Below, one piece after another: positions 15,919 to 22,671 of a DNA stretch of 22,671 bases (its first letter is position 1; each line of letters opens with the position of its first letter). The stretch spans positions 1 to 22,671 of the forward strand of contig JANMZR010000204.1 in assembly GCA_031383555.1 (NCBI GenBank), in the 5' to 3' direction. Made by a program: the position numbers and the translations under genes. Below the pieces are notes generated by a model. The model saw only the letters and a list, made by a program, of their open reading frames with translations. It searched no databases and had not been told where the DNA came from. The stretch is from JANMZR01 sp031383555. GTDB lineage: Bacteria; Bacteroidota; Bacteroidia; Cytophagales; Spirosomataceae.

Positions 15919-16428
15919 TTACCATCCATCATCAGACTTTGCTTTTGGTTTCACTGCTTTTTTCCCAGCTGTACTGGTAACTGCACCTCCAAAATTTATT
16001 GGTGTAGCCTCCAATTCGGCTTTTGAAAAAACTCTACATACTATTTTCCATTCATTACCAAATTTCAATAAGCTTAAATAATCTACATATTTGAAGTCGG
16101 CAAAGGAAAGGTCTACTGCAGCTACTGCAGCTTGCCCTACTATGCTATATGATATTATTTTAGGTTTAGCTTGCACACCGCCTTGAGGTGTTTTTGAAAT
16201 AAAAGTTGCCACTGGAAACTCCAACATTTTGCCAGTAGAAGCATTAATAGTACGTAGCATCGCCGAACTATGAAATGCTTTATTTAACATTTCTGTATTG
16301 CCTTTTGTAACTCCTTCAAGGTAATTGTTTAGGCATTCCTTTACTAATGCTTCATCTTGAGCAAAAGTAAATTGGGCGCCAGAAATTAAAAAAAATATAG
16401 CAATAAGGTTTTTTCTAATTTTGAAAAT
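15919..16428 (-). CDS. Secreted Lumazine_bd_2/NTF2-like protein, possible ATT start
   Basis: This is an NTF2-fold protein of the 'putative lumazine-binding' (PF12893-like) group, whose function is unknown despite the name. Visible hallmarks are CLNNYLEGVTKGN, the FHSSAMLRTI strand, and the C-terminal YVDYLSLLKFGNEWKIVCRVF. A basic tail (KKAVKPKAKSDDGW) follows. The first ATG in frame is at 16290, which would cut the first helix. The frame stays open upstream and encodes a clear signal peptide, RKNLIAIFFLISGAQFTFAQ, before a stop at 16432-16434. That extension has no ATG, GTG or TTG; the candidates are ATT at 16426-16428 (169 residues) or at 16417-16419. A base error or a start-codon mutation are alternatives. 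A strong terminator follows. Confidence 0.7.
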   Translation of the reverse strand: MFKIRKNLIAIFFLISGAQFTFAQDEALVKECLNNYLEGVTKGNTEMLNKAFHSSAMLRTINASTGKMLEFPVATFISKTPQGGVQAKPKIISYSIVGQAAVAAVDLSFADFKYVDYLSLLKFGNEWKIVCRVFSKAELEATPINFGGAVTSTAGKKAVKPKAKSDDGW

Positions 16429-16497
16429 TTTCTAGAATTATAAAAATTTATATTAAAATTAAGATTTAATTTAGGTAAAACGAAAAAATCAGTAAAT

Positions 16498-17808
16498 TTA
16501 TTTTTTCATTATTATTAATTCAACTTCTTTGGCACGTAAACTTTCCTTACTTGTTATTCTATTTACTTTTCCAATTGCGTCTATTCTGATAGGTTGTATG
16601 CCCCCATTCATTAATATTTTTTTTAATGAAAACGCTTTTTTATTTGTAAAAGTTTGGCTGTAGGTGCTGTCCGAACCAACATAATCTGTTACTGTAATTT
16701 TTAACCTCGATAGTGGAAAAGCCTTCATTATTGCGCCAATATTTGAAAAAACCTGAGATGGATCATTTAAAACCACAATACCAGAGTTTTTAAATGTAGG
16801 CCTAGAACTTACTAAATTTCGGGTATTAAATTTTGTGGAATCTGTTAAAAAGTTTAGAACACTAAAATCTAAATTGCCTTTTTCAAGTATTAATTTTTGT
16901 CCGTTTGGTAATATTTGTTCCTCCATTTCAACTAAAAGTGTATCACCTGTAACATTTAAAGGGGCTGAGTCTAACATTTTTGGCTTTAATGAATCTATTT
17001 TTATAGAATTAATATCAACTAGGCTATCAGATGGGTTTATTTCTTGATCGGCTTTGTCATCTATTTGGTTGTAAAAATAAAAGCCAGCTGCTCCTAAAAG
17101 AATTAAGCCAAATATGCTTGGGATTAACCAGTTTTTCAAATTGAACCCACCACTTTTATTTTGACTATCCGAACTTGAATAAGTGGCATGTGATTCAGTT
17201 GATTTTTGTTTTTCGTTTTTGTTGCTAAGAGAAGTGCTTGTGGTAATAATTGAACTCCCTAAAATAATCAAATTACCCAAGCCAATATGTTGCGATAGTT
17301 TTTCAATTAAATTTTTTGGTGCATTCTCAATTAAAAAATCTTTTTGGTCGGCAAATAGCTCAGCTAGTCCTGCCAAATCTAATGATTTAGATGTTGAAAC
17401 TTGTTTCAACTTGTTTAAAATCAATAAAGTAACTATTCCATTAGTTCTGTTGGCGGAGTTATTCCTCACGCCTGAGTAGGATGAAACAAAGGTTATTAAA
17501 GGGCTTTTTTTATCTGGAATTATTTTACTAATAAGTGCATTTCCTTCATCTGCTAACTTATTTATTTTGTCGTTAGGAAATATTGAATCGATTGCGCTAT
17601 GCAAACTGAAATTACCACTATTTGTTAAGGTGTGAAGTAAATGTAACCCACTTTCGGTAGAAGCCCTTTTCATAAATGCCAATAACAGCGATATAATTGA
17701 AGTTTCTACAGTAATTGTGGTCTTTTCAACGGTTTCACCATTTGCGGCGGCAAGCGAACTCATCAAATCTTGATTTATATCTTCTTTTATTGATTCTACT
17801 ATATTCAT
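16498..17808 (-). CDS. DUF937 - transmembrane - OmpA-like protein
   Basis: This 436-residue protein has a DUF937-like N-terminal region (about 1-190) and no signal peptide. A Ser/Lys-rich linker, one transmembrane helix (about 227-247, IPSIFGLILLGAAGFYFYNQ), an acidic linker and a C-terminal OmpA-like domain (about 315-436) follow. The predicted topology is DUF937 in the cytoplasm and the OmpA-like domain in the periplasm. The OmpA-like domain keeps the strand-helix pattern (LDFSVLNFLTDSTKF, TVTDYVGSDS), but the usual NxxLSxxRA helix reads NKKAFSLKKIL. The arginine that binds peptidoglycan is therefore absent and binding is doubtful. It is 74 nt downstream of pheS on the same strand and could share its transcript. 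Confidence 0.7.
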   Translation of the reverse strand: MNIVESIKEDINQDLMSSLAAANGETVEKTTITVETSIISLLLAFMKRASTESGLHLLHTLTNSGNFSLHSAIDSIFPNDKINKLADEGNALISKIIPDKKSPLITFVSSYSGVRNNSANRTNGIVTLLILNKLKQVSTSKSLDLAGLAELFADQKDFLIENAPKNLIEKLSQHIGLGNLIILGSSIITTSTSLSNKNEKQKSTESHATYSSSDSQNKSGGFNLKNWLIPSIFGLILLGAAGFYFYNQIDDKADQEINPSDSLVDINSIKIDSLKPKMLDSAPLNVTGDTLLVEMEEQILPNGQKLILEKGNLDFSVLNFLTDSTKFNTRNLVSSRPTFKNSGIVVLNDPSQVFSNIGAIMKAFPLSRLKITVTDYVGSDSTYSQTFTNKKAFSLKKILMNGGIQPIRIDAIGKVNRITSKESLRAKEVELIIMKK

Positions 17809-17882
17809 TATTTTTTTATTTGTATTCAGTATTAATAATTTAGAAAAATTTTATTTTAGTGGTGGATTTGAAAATCATAATC

Positions 17883-18920
17883 TTATAAACCTTGAAATTG
17901 TCTTAAAAACCGGATGTCATTTTCAGTAAACAAACGTAAATCATTCACTTGATATTTTAACATAGTTATTCTTTCGATTCCCATACCAAAGGCAAAACCA
18001 GAATATTCAGTTGGGTCTATACCTACATTTTCTAATACGGCGGGGTCAACCATGCCTGAGCCCGCTATCTCAACCCAACCACTATATTTGCATACATTAC
18101 AGCCTTTGCCTTTGCATATTAGACAGGATATATCTATTTCAGCGCTGGGTTCGGTAAATGGAAAGTAAGATGGGCGATAACGAACTTTTGTGTTGGATCC
18201 AAACATTTCTTTCACAAAGTGGTAAAGCGTGTCTTTTAAGTCTTTAAAACTAACTTGTTTATCTACATATAATGCTTCTACCTGATGGAAGTAGCAATGC
18301 GCCCTTGCGGAGATGGCTTCATTTCGAAATACCCTTCCTGGCATAATACTTCTGATAGGCGGTTTTGAATTTTCCATCAACCTAATTTGAACATTTGAAG
18401 TATGTGTTCTTAATAATAAATCATTTTCAGTTTTAATATCACTTTTTTCAATAAAAAAAGTATCCTGCATTTCCCTTGCAGGGTGGTTATCGGGGAAGTT
18501 CAGCGCTGTGAAATTATACCAATCAGATTCTATTTCTGGCCCATCTGAAACATTAAAACCCATTCGTTCAAATATTTCAATGATACGTCTTCTTACTATA
18601 TTTAATGGGTGAAGCGTACCTAGTACATTTGGTGTGGTGGGTAAAGTAAGATCGTACTCAGGCTTTATCTTAGTTTCAAGGCTATTATTTAACTTTAATT
18701 GAGCAGTTTCAAATACTGATTGTGTAAGATTTTTTAGTTCATTCAATTCCATGCCAACTGCTTTTCTCTCATCAGCTGGGATAGATTTTAATTGGTCGAA
18801 AAGACTAGTTACTAGCCCTTTTTTTGAAATAAATTTCAAGCGGAATGCCTCTAAACTATCTTTATTTTCAATTTCGATCGACTCAATTTGAAGTTTTACT
18901 TCTTGAATATCTTGTTTCAT
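17883..18920 (-). CDS. pheS: Phenylalanine--tRNA ligase alpha subunit
   Basis: This is the catalytic subunit of the cytoplasmic PheST synthetase, which charges tRNA-Phe. It has an N-terminal coiled-coil (about 1-85) and a class II core with DLTLPTTPNVLGTLHPLN (partly helix, partly linker). Motif 2 is in the LRTHTSNVQIR to MPGRVFRNEAISARAH region, and motif 3 is GFAFGMGIERITMLKY. The CLICKGKGCNVCKYSGW cysteine stretch is usual for the family. The frame extends to a TTG at 18974, but the first ATG is at 18918-18920. A -7 box overlaps the TTG, so I take the ATG, giving 345 residues, close to the family length. The beta subunit pheT is not in the window. Confidence 0.93.
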   Translation of the reverse strand: MKQDIQEVKLQIESIEIENKDSLEAFRLKFISKKGLVTSLFDQLKSIPADERKAVGMELNELKNLTQSVFETAQLKLNNSLETKIKPEYDLTLPTTPNVLGTLHPLNIVRRRIIEIFERMGFNVSDGPEIESDWYNFTALNFPDNHPAREMQDTFFIEKSDIKTENDLLLRTHTSNVQIRLMENSKPPIRSIMPGRVFRNEAISARAHCYFHQVEALYVDKQVSFKDLKDTLYHFVKEMFGSNTKVRYRPSYFPFTEPSAEIDISCLICKGKGCNVCKYSGWVEIAGSGMVDPAVLENVGIDPTEYSGFAFGMGIERITMLKYQVNDLRLFTENDIRFLRQFQGL

Positions 18921-18971
18921 TAATTGTTCTATAACCTTGAATTTGCGGTTTTTATCCAAAATACTTAAATA

Positions 18972-18979
18972 CAAAGTTA
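18972..18979 (-). promoter_or_regulatory. Candidate -7 box of pheS
   Basis: On the minus strand this is TAACTTTG, matching TAnnTTTG. Transcription would begin a few bases downstream, after the upstream TTG codon, leaving a leader of roughly 45 nt before the ATG at 18920. Confidence 0.45.
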
Positions 18980-19296
18980 GCCAATTTTTAGTAAAAATCT
19001 TTGTTAGAATTAGTCATTTGCGTTAATAAATTGATTTGATATTAGTAAAAGATGGTGGTTGTATTCGAAACCCGTAATTATACCCGATTTAATAATTCAG
19101 GAAAATTTGCTCTAACATCATAGCAATTTCTTTGGTTATTTTGCATAAGAATTTATTATAAAAGTTTCAATCTGAATCATATAATTACTGTTTTTTTGTT
19201 GAAAATTAATTAACTTTATATACAAAGCAACCTTATAATTTATGATTTTGTTTGAACCACAAAAAAATTGCTAAACCTTTTTAAAATGAAAATAAT
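18980..19296. other. Gene-free divergent spacer between pheS and LytTR
   Basis: This is A/T-rich DNA with no credible open frame, tRNA or long repeat. It should contain the LytTR promoter. The nearest match to the -7 consensus on the plus strand is TAACTTTA near 19211-19218, one base off. Confidence 0.5.
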
Positions 19297-19638
19297 ATGA
19301 ATACTTCACTAAATCGCTCTAGTAGCAGCGTAAATTTTATGCCTAACGATGTAGTACTATTAAAAGGCAATGGTAACTACACCTGGATTTATTTGGCTAA
19401 TGGTACACGAAAACTATTATGCAAAACTATGCATACCATTTTGGATGAGCTACATTTTATTCATTTTGTAAGAACTCATAAATCTTATTCCGTAAATATG
19501 AATCATATAAGATCCCAAGATATGGTTAATGACCACACTTTATTAATGACAAATGGAATGGTGGTAGAAGTTTCAAGACGAAAAAAGAAAGAATTTTTAT
19601 CGATGGTAAACCTTCAATGTTTTATAGGAGATAGTTAA
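19297..19638 (+). CDS. Stand-alone LytTR DNA-binding protein
   Basis: This 113-residue protein consists almost entirely of a LytTR domain (about residues 14-108). Typical elements are VVLLKGNGNYTWIYLANG, the turn TMHTILDELH, FVRTHKSYSVNMNHI and a late basic stretch EVSRRKKKEF. No receiver domain, membrane segment or histidine kinase is attached or adjacent, so it is not a conventional two-component output as it stands. It could be constitutive or controlled by another protein. It is monocistronic, followed by a strong terminator 34 nt past the stop. The target is unknown. Confidence 0.85.
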   Translation: MNTSLNRSSSSVNFMPNDVVLLKGNGNYTWIYLANGTRKLLCKTMHTILDELHFIHFVRTHKSYSVNMNHIRSQDMVNDHTLLMTNGMVVEVSRRKKKEFLSMVNLQCFIGDS

Positions 19639-19672
19639 TAAAATAAGTTTTAGTAAATAAATGGTTAGAATT

Positions 19673-19703
19673 AAAAAAAGCATTGATTTTCAATGCTTTT
19701 TTT
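19673..19703 (+). terminator. Intrinsic terminator after the LytTR gene
   Basis: A7-GCATTGA (19673-19686) pairs over 14 bp with TCAATGC-T7 (19690-19703) around a TTT loop, followed by more T residues. It is a strong intrinsic terminator for the plus strand. The A-tract could also serve the convergent beta-barrel gene. Confidence 0.85.
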
Positions 19704-19775
19704 TTACTTTTTAGTTTTCTGGCGGCTATTTTTCCAAAGATTATTTCACCATTATTACTATTTCCTAATCTGGGT

Positions 19776-20474
19776 TTAAAGTATTCTATAAGAAAGTGTT
19801 ACCAACCAGCCTTTTGCTTTCGGGGCAAACTCTGTATCGTCCAATTTTATAGAGGTAATTTCAGAAATACTCCCTTCATGCCTAACATCAAGGCCCAATT
19901 TTCTGATGTCGACACCCGCACCAATTTGATAACTGTACGATGCTTTATTGAAGGTATCAGTAATATTATTGTTTGAATAATATTTTAATGCCTCTCTTAA
20001 ATTTTGATTAGAGCCTATATTTAATGAGGCAACAGGGCCAGCGTTTATTCTAAATATTTTCAACATTCTGTAACCAATAAGCAAGGGCAGGTCAATATTA
20101 GTGTAAGATACCTTAATTGCTTGTGTAATTTTAGTTGCTGATGGGTTATTAATATCAGTTTTTGCAAGGTCGATAGTACCTCCTTTAGTAGCCACATATA
20201 ATTCTGGACCAAAATAAAACTTTTTTCCAATTCGAGAATATAAGCCTATAACTGAGCCTTTGCGGGTTTCATAACTCTGAGTTAGATTATCTTTCAATAT
20301 TTGGCCGTCATAACTCCAAGGTTTGCCGTCTTTCAAAGGAGTTGTGATGAATTTGCCCGTTTTTAGTTGAGCCAAATTAAGGCCTCCTTTTAATCCCACT
20401 TCGAAAAAATTTTGGGTGAAAGCGCTTCTTGAAAAAAGCAATAATAGCACTAATAAGATTTGTCTGTTTTTCAT
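19776..20474 (-). CDS. Outer-membrane beta-barrel protein (OMP_b-brl type)
   Basis: This 232-residue small porin-like protein has a signal peptide (residues 1-20, LLVLLLLFSRSAFTQ). The mature start, FFEVGLKGGLNLAQL, is typical of the OMP_b-brl_2 family. Alternating strands follow (KFYFGPELYVATKGG, YTNIDLPLLIGYRM, YSYQIGAGVDIRKLGLDVRH) and the end is VTLSYRIL, a normal outer-membrane C-terminal strand. It predicts an eight- or ten-strand barrel in the outer membrane. The function is unknown. The gene stands alone, divergent from radA and convergent with the LytTR gene. Confidence 0.85.
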   Translation of the reverse strand: MKNRQILLVLLLLFSRSAFTQNFFEVGLKGGLNLAQLKTGKFITTPLKDGKPWSYDGQILKDNLTQSYETRKGSVIGLYSRIGKKFYFGPELYVATKGGTIDLAKTDINNPSATKITQAIKVSYTNIDLPLLIGYRMLKIFRINAGPVASLNIGSNQNLREALKYYSNNNITDTFNKASYSYQIGAGVDIRKLGLDVRHEGSISEITSIKLDDTEFAPKAKGWLVTLSYRIL

Positions 20475-20695
20475 TTATTTATTATTTAATTTTTATAAAT
20501 TATTATATGAATAAATTGTGCCAATTTTGTTGAAATCATTATTTTTTTAAATATTTGTTGAAATAGATTTAACTCTCTTGTGATTTTCTTTTTTTGATTC
20601 TTGGTAAATTAAAAGAATAAATATCTAAACTTATAACGCAAATTAAATCCAATTAGCATTGGATTGATATTAAAATTCAATTAATTATAAATAAA

Positions 20696-22069
20696 TTGGC
20701 TAAATCAAGATCAGTATTTTTTTGTCAAAACTGTGGCTATCAGGCAGTTAAGTGGCTAGGAAAATGCCCAACCTGCAACGAATGGAATACTTTTGTTGAA
20801 GAAGTTGTACAAAAAGAAAGTAGTGAGAAAGGAGGATGGAGGCAAAGTTCAACTAATAATATTGTTGAAAAACCTAAAGTAATTTCTGAAATAGAGTGGA
20901 CTTCTGAAGAACGAATTTTGACATCAGATTTGGAGTTAAACCGTGTTTTAGGTGGAGGAATTGTATTGGGGTCGTTAGTATTGATAGGAGGGGAGCCAGG
21001 TATTGGTAAGTCAACATTGATGCTGCAAATTGCTTTGGGACTTAAAAATCATAAAATATTGTATGTATCTGGGGAAGAAAGTGCCTCTCAAATAAAGATG
21101 CGGGCTGAACGCCTCGAAAATACCAATGACAATTGTTATGTGCTTGCCGAAACTTCATTTCAAAATATTTTCAAACAAATTGAAACTTTAGTGCCTGATA
21201 TTTTAGTAATTGATTCAATACAAACATTGGCCTCGAGTTTTGTTGAGAGTAGCGCAGGAGGTGTATCCCAAGTAAGAGAATGTACCGCTGAATTGATGAA
21301 ATATGCAAAGGAAAGTGGAGTACCTGTATTTTTAATAGGCCATATTACAAAGGATGGCTCATTGGCTGGACCTAAAGTATTAGAGCATATGGTTGATACC
21401 GTTTTGCAATTTGAAGGCGATAGGCATATGACCTATAGGATACTCCGAACCACAAAAAATAGATTTGGGAGCACTTCTGAGCTAGGCATTTATGAAATGA
21501 ATGCGACAGGTTTGCGGCAAGTTGAAAATCCTTCTGAAATTTTAATTTCACAACGGGATGAGCAATTAAGCGGAATTGGCATTGCAGCTATGATTGAGGG
21601 GAATAGGCCACTATTAATAGAAATACAATGTTTGGTTAGTCAAGCCACTTATGGTACTCCACAACGAAGCAGTACAGGTTTTGATGCCAAGCGCTTAAAT
21701 ATGCTACTTGCAGTTTTAGAAAAGCGGGGAGGCTTTCGACTAGGCATGCAAGATGTATTTTTAAATGTTGCGGGCGGCTTAATTGTGCAAGACCCAGCTA
21801 TTGATTTGGCTGTAGTGGCTTCACTGGTGTCGTCACATGAAGACAAACCAATAAAAAATGAAATATGTTTTGCAGCTGAAGTAGGCCTAGGTGGGGAAGT
21901 AAGGGCTGTTAATAGAATTGAGCAGCGGATTTTAGAGGCAGAAAAACTAGGTTTTAAAAAAATATTTATTTCAAAATATAACCTTAAAGGTTTGGAAATA
22001 AAGCAGTTCGATATAAAAATTGAGCCTATTTCGAAGCTCGACGAAATGTTTAACTTACTTTTCGGTTAA
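20696..22069 (+). CDS. radA: DNA repair protein RadA
   Basis: This 457-residue RecA-like ATPase promotes branch migration in recombinational repair. It has the N-terminal C4 zinc finger (C10, C13, C24, C27), the ATPase core with Walker A GEPGIGKS (99-106), the RadA-specific KNRFG motif (254-258), and a Lon-protease-like C-terminal domain (from about 285; MLLAVLEKRGGFRLGMQDVF). The start codon is TTG at 20696-20698. The encoded MAKSRSVFFCQNCG matches the usual RadA N terminus and no ATG fits, so TTG initiation is well supported. The last 20 bp overlap the convergent response-regulator gene. Confidence 0.95.
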   Translation: MAKSRSVFFCQNCGYQAVKWLGKCPTCNEWNTFVEEVVQKESSEKGGWRQSSTNNIVEKPKVISEIEWTSEERILTSDLELNRVLGGGIVLGSLVLIGGEPGIGKSTLMLQIALGLKNHKILYVSGEESASQIKMRAERLENTNDNCYVLAETSFQNIFKQIETLVPDILVIDSIQTLASSFVESSAGGVSQVRECTAELMKYAKESGVPVFLIGHITKDGSLAGPKVLEHMVDTVLQFEGDRHMTYRILRTTKNRFGSTSELGIYEMNATGLRQVENPSEILISQRDEQLSGIGIAAMIEGNRPLLIEIQCLVSQATYGTPQRSSTGFDAKRLNMLLAVLEKRGGFRLGMQDVFLNVAGGLIVQDPAIDLAVVASLVSSHEDKPIKNEICFAAEVGLGGEVRAVNRIEQRILEAEKLGFKKIFISKYNLKGLEIKQFDIKIEPISKLDEMFNLLFG

Positions 22070-22671
22070 TAAAATCTGATGGGGCCTTGCCAAACTCTTT
22101 TCTAAAGCATTTTGCAAAATAAGCAGGATCGTTAAAACCAACCATATAGGCTATTTCAGAAACATTGAGGGTTGTATCTTTCATAATAGTAGCCGCTTTT
22201 TTTAGCCTTACATTTCTTATAAATTCATTGGGAGCTAGGTTTGATACCCCTTTCAGCTTTCGGTAAAGCTGCATTTTACTCATATTCAGTTCATTTTCCA
22301 ATTGGGTTACGTCAAAGGCTGAGTTATCAATATTAGTTTCAATAATGGTAATAATTTTATTGAAAAATCGCTCCTCTGTTTCATTTTGAAGTATATTTTC
22401 AGGTATTAGGTCTTGCACTTTCCCAAATTTTTGTTTGAATACGTCTCTTGCCCTAATTATACTCTCTATTTTTTTTAATAATACATTTACATTAAAAGGC
22501 TTAGTTATATAATCGTCGGCACCAATTTCATAGCTATTTGATTTGGTTGAGTTGTTTTGTTTTGAGGTTAGAATTATAAAAGGAATATGACTGGTTTTTT
22601 CGTTTGATTTTACTTCTTTACAAAATTCAGCCCCATCCATTATTGGCATAATGAAATCACTCAAAATAACG
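22050..22671 (-). CDS. Receiver-AraC regulator, C-terminal part (runs off edge)
   Basis: This is a partial gene whose 5' part lies beyond the right edge. The visible 207 codons begin inside a receiver domain. LSDFIMPIMDG contains the phosphoacceptor aspartate (22656-22658), followed by FIILTS and DDYITKPF with the conserved Thr/Ser and Lys. After a linker comes an AraC-type double helix-turn-helix (about the last 100 residues; NMSKMQLYRKLKG, VSEIAYMVGFNDPAYFAKCF). This order, and the linker style, fit the end of a Bacteroidota hybrid two-component system protein with an upstream histidine kinase, or a shorter response regulator; the window cannot decide. Leu at 22662-22664 (TTG) is internal, not a start. 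Confidence 0.85.
   Translation of the reverse strand, partial: VILSDFIMPIMDGAEFCKEVKSNEKTSHIPFIILTSKQNNSTKSNSYEIGADDYITKPFNVNVLLKKIESIIRARDVFKQKFGKVQDLIPENILQNETEERFFNKIITIIETNIDNSAFDVTQLENELNMSKMQLYRKLKGVSNLAPNEFIRNVRLKKAATIMKDTTLNVSEIAYMVGFNDPAYFAKCFRKEFGKAPSDFINRKVS

Noticed and set aside
18921..18974. N-terminal 18-residue extension of PheS from a TTG codon
   Set aside because: The TTG lies in a -7 promoter box and the first ATG gives the usual family length.
19050..19085. tRNA-like stretch around TTGTATTCGAAACCCG
   Set aside because: It resembles part of a T-arm by chance, but no acceptor stem, D-arm or anticodon arm can be drawn around it.
22662..22664. TTG as the start of the receiver-AraC protein
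   Set aside because: It encodes the Leu just before the phosphoacceptor aspartate in the receiver strand, so the protein continues past the edge.
1..22671. CRISPR arrays, insertion sequences, prophage or toxin-antitoxin modules
   Set aside because: No regularly spaced repeats, transposase, integrase or phage structural genes were found, and the XRE protein has no toxin partner.

Overview
The window looks like chromosomal DNA from a member of the Bacteroidota, probably of the Cytophagales or a related order. The evidence is an A+T-rich sequence, several boxes matching the Bacteroidota -7 promoter consensus TAnnTTTG, almost no Shine-Dalgarno sequences, and typical lineage families: a DUF5916/CBM9-like outer-membrane protein, a DUF4038 (GH140-like) glycosidase, a Tat-exported Gfo/Idh/MocA oxidoreductase, Lumazine_bd_2, OMP_b-brl, LytTR, and a receiver-AraC tail of the hybrid two-component type.

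Left part (1-3650) is an accessory-like stretch on the + strand. A DUF2306 membrane protein, an exported cupin and an APC-family permease are separated by long, hairpin-rich intergenic DNA. The DUF2306 gene is bracketed by an inverted TTAGCGGC/GCCGCTAA pair. A 72-bp direct repeat (67/72 identical) lies before the cupin and again before the GH140-like gene. These spacers are the least explained DNA in the window.

Middle-left (3655-9339): the GH140-like glycosidase faces a run of minus-strand genes. These are TetR, DUF1801, a glucose-fructose-oxidoreductase-like protein translationally coupled to a DinB-like protein, and an alpha/beta hydrolase closely followed by a second DinB-like protein. 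An 18-bp site, perfectly symmetric in front of tetR, recurs with 15 identical bases in front of the hydrolase. This suggests a small TetR regulon.

Middle (9620-18920): a DUF5916 outer-membrane protein converges on clpB across a strong bidirectional terminator. Then come divergent hemJ (+) and minus-strand XRE regulator, lumazine-binding-like secreted protein, DUF937-TM-OmpA-like protein and pheS. The lumazine-like gene lacks an ATG before its signal peptide and may start at ATT. The first ATG of pheS lies downstream of a -7 box, so the longer TTG-start reading frame is not the gene.

Right part (19297-22671): a stand-alone LytTR protein, an outer-membrane beta-barrel, radA (TTG start), and the C-terminal part of a receiver-AraC regulator that runs off the right edge and overlaps the radA 3' end by 20 bp.

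No rRNA, tRNA, CRISPR array, complete insertion sequence or phage module was seen.
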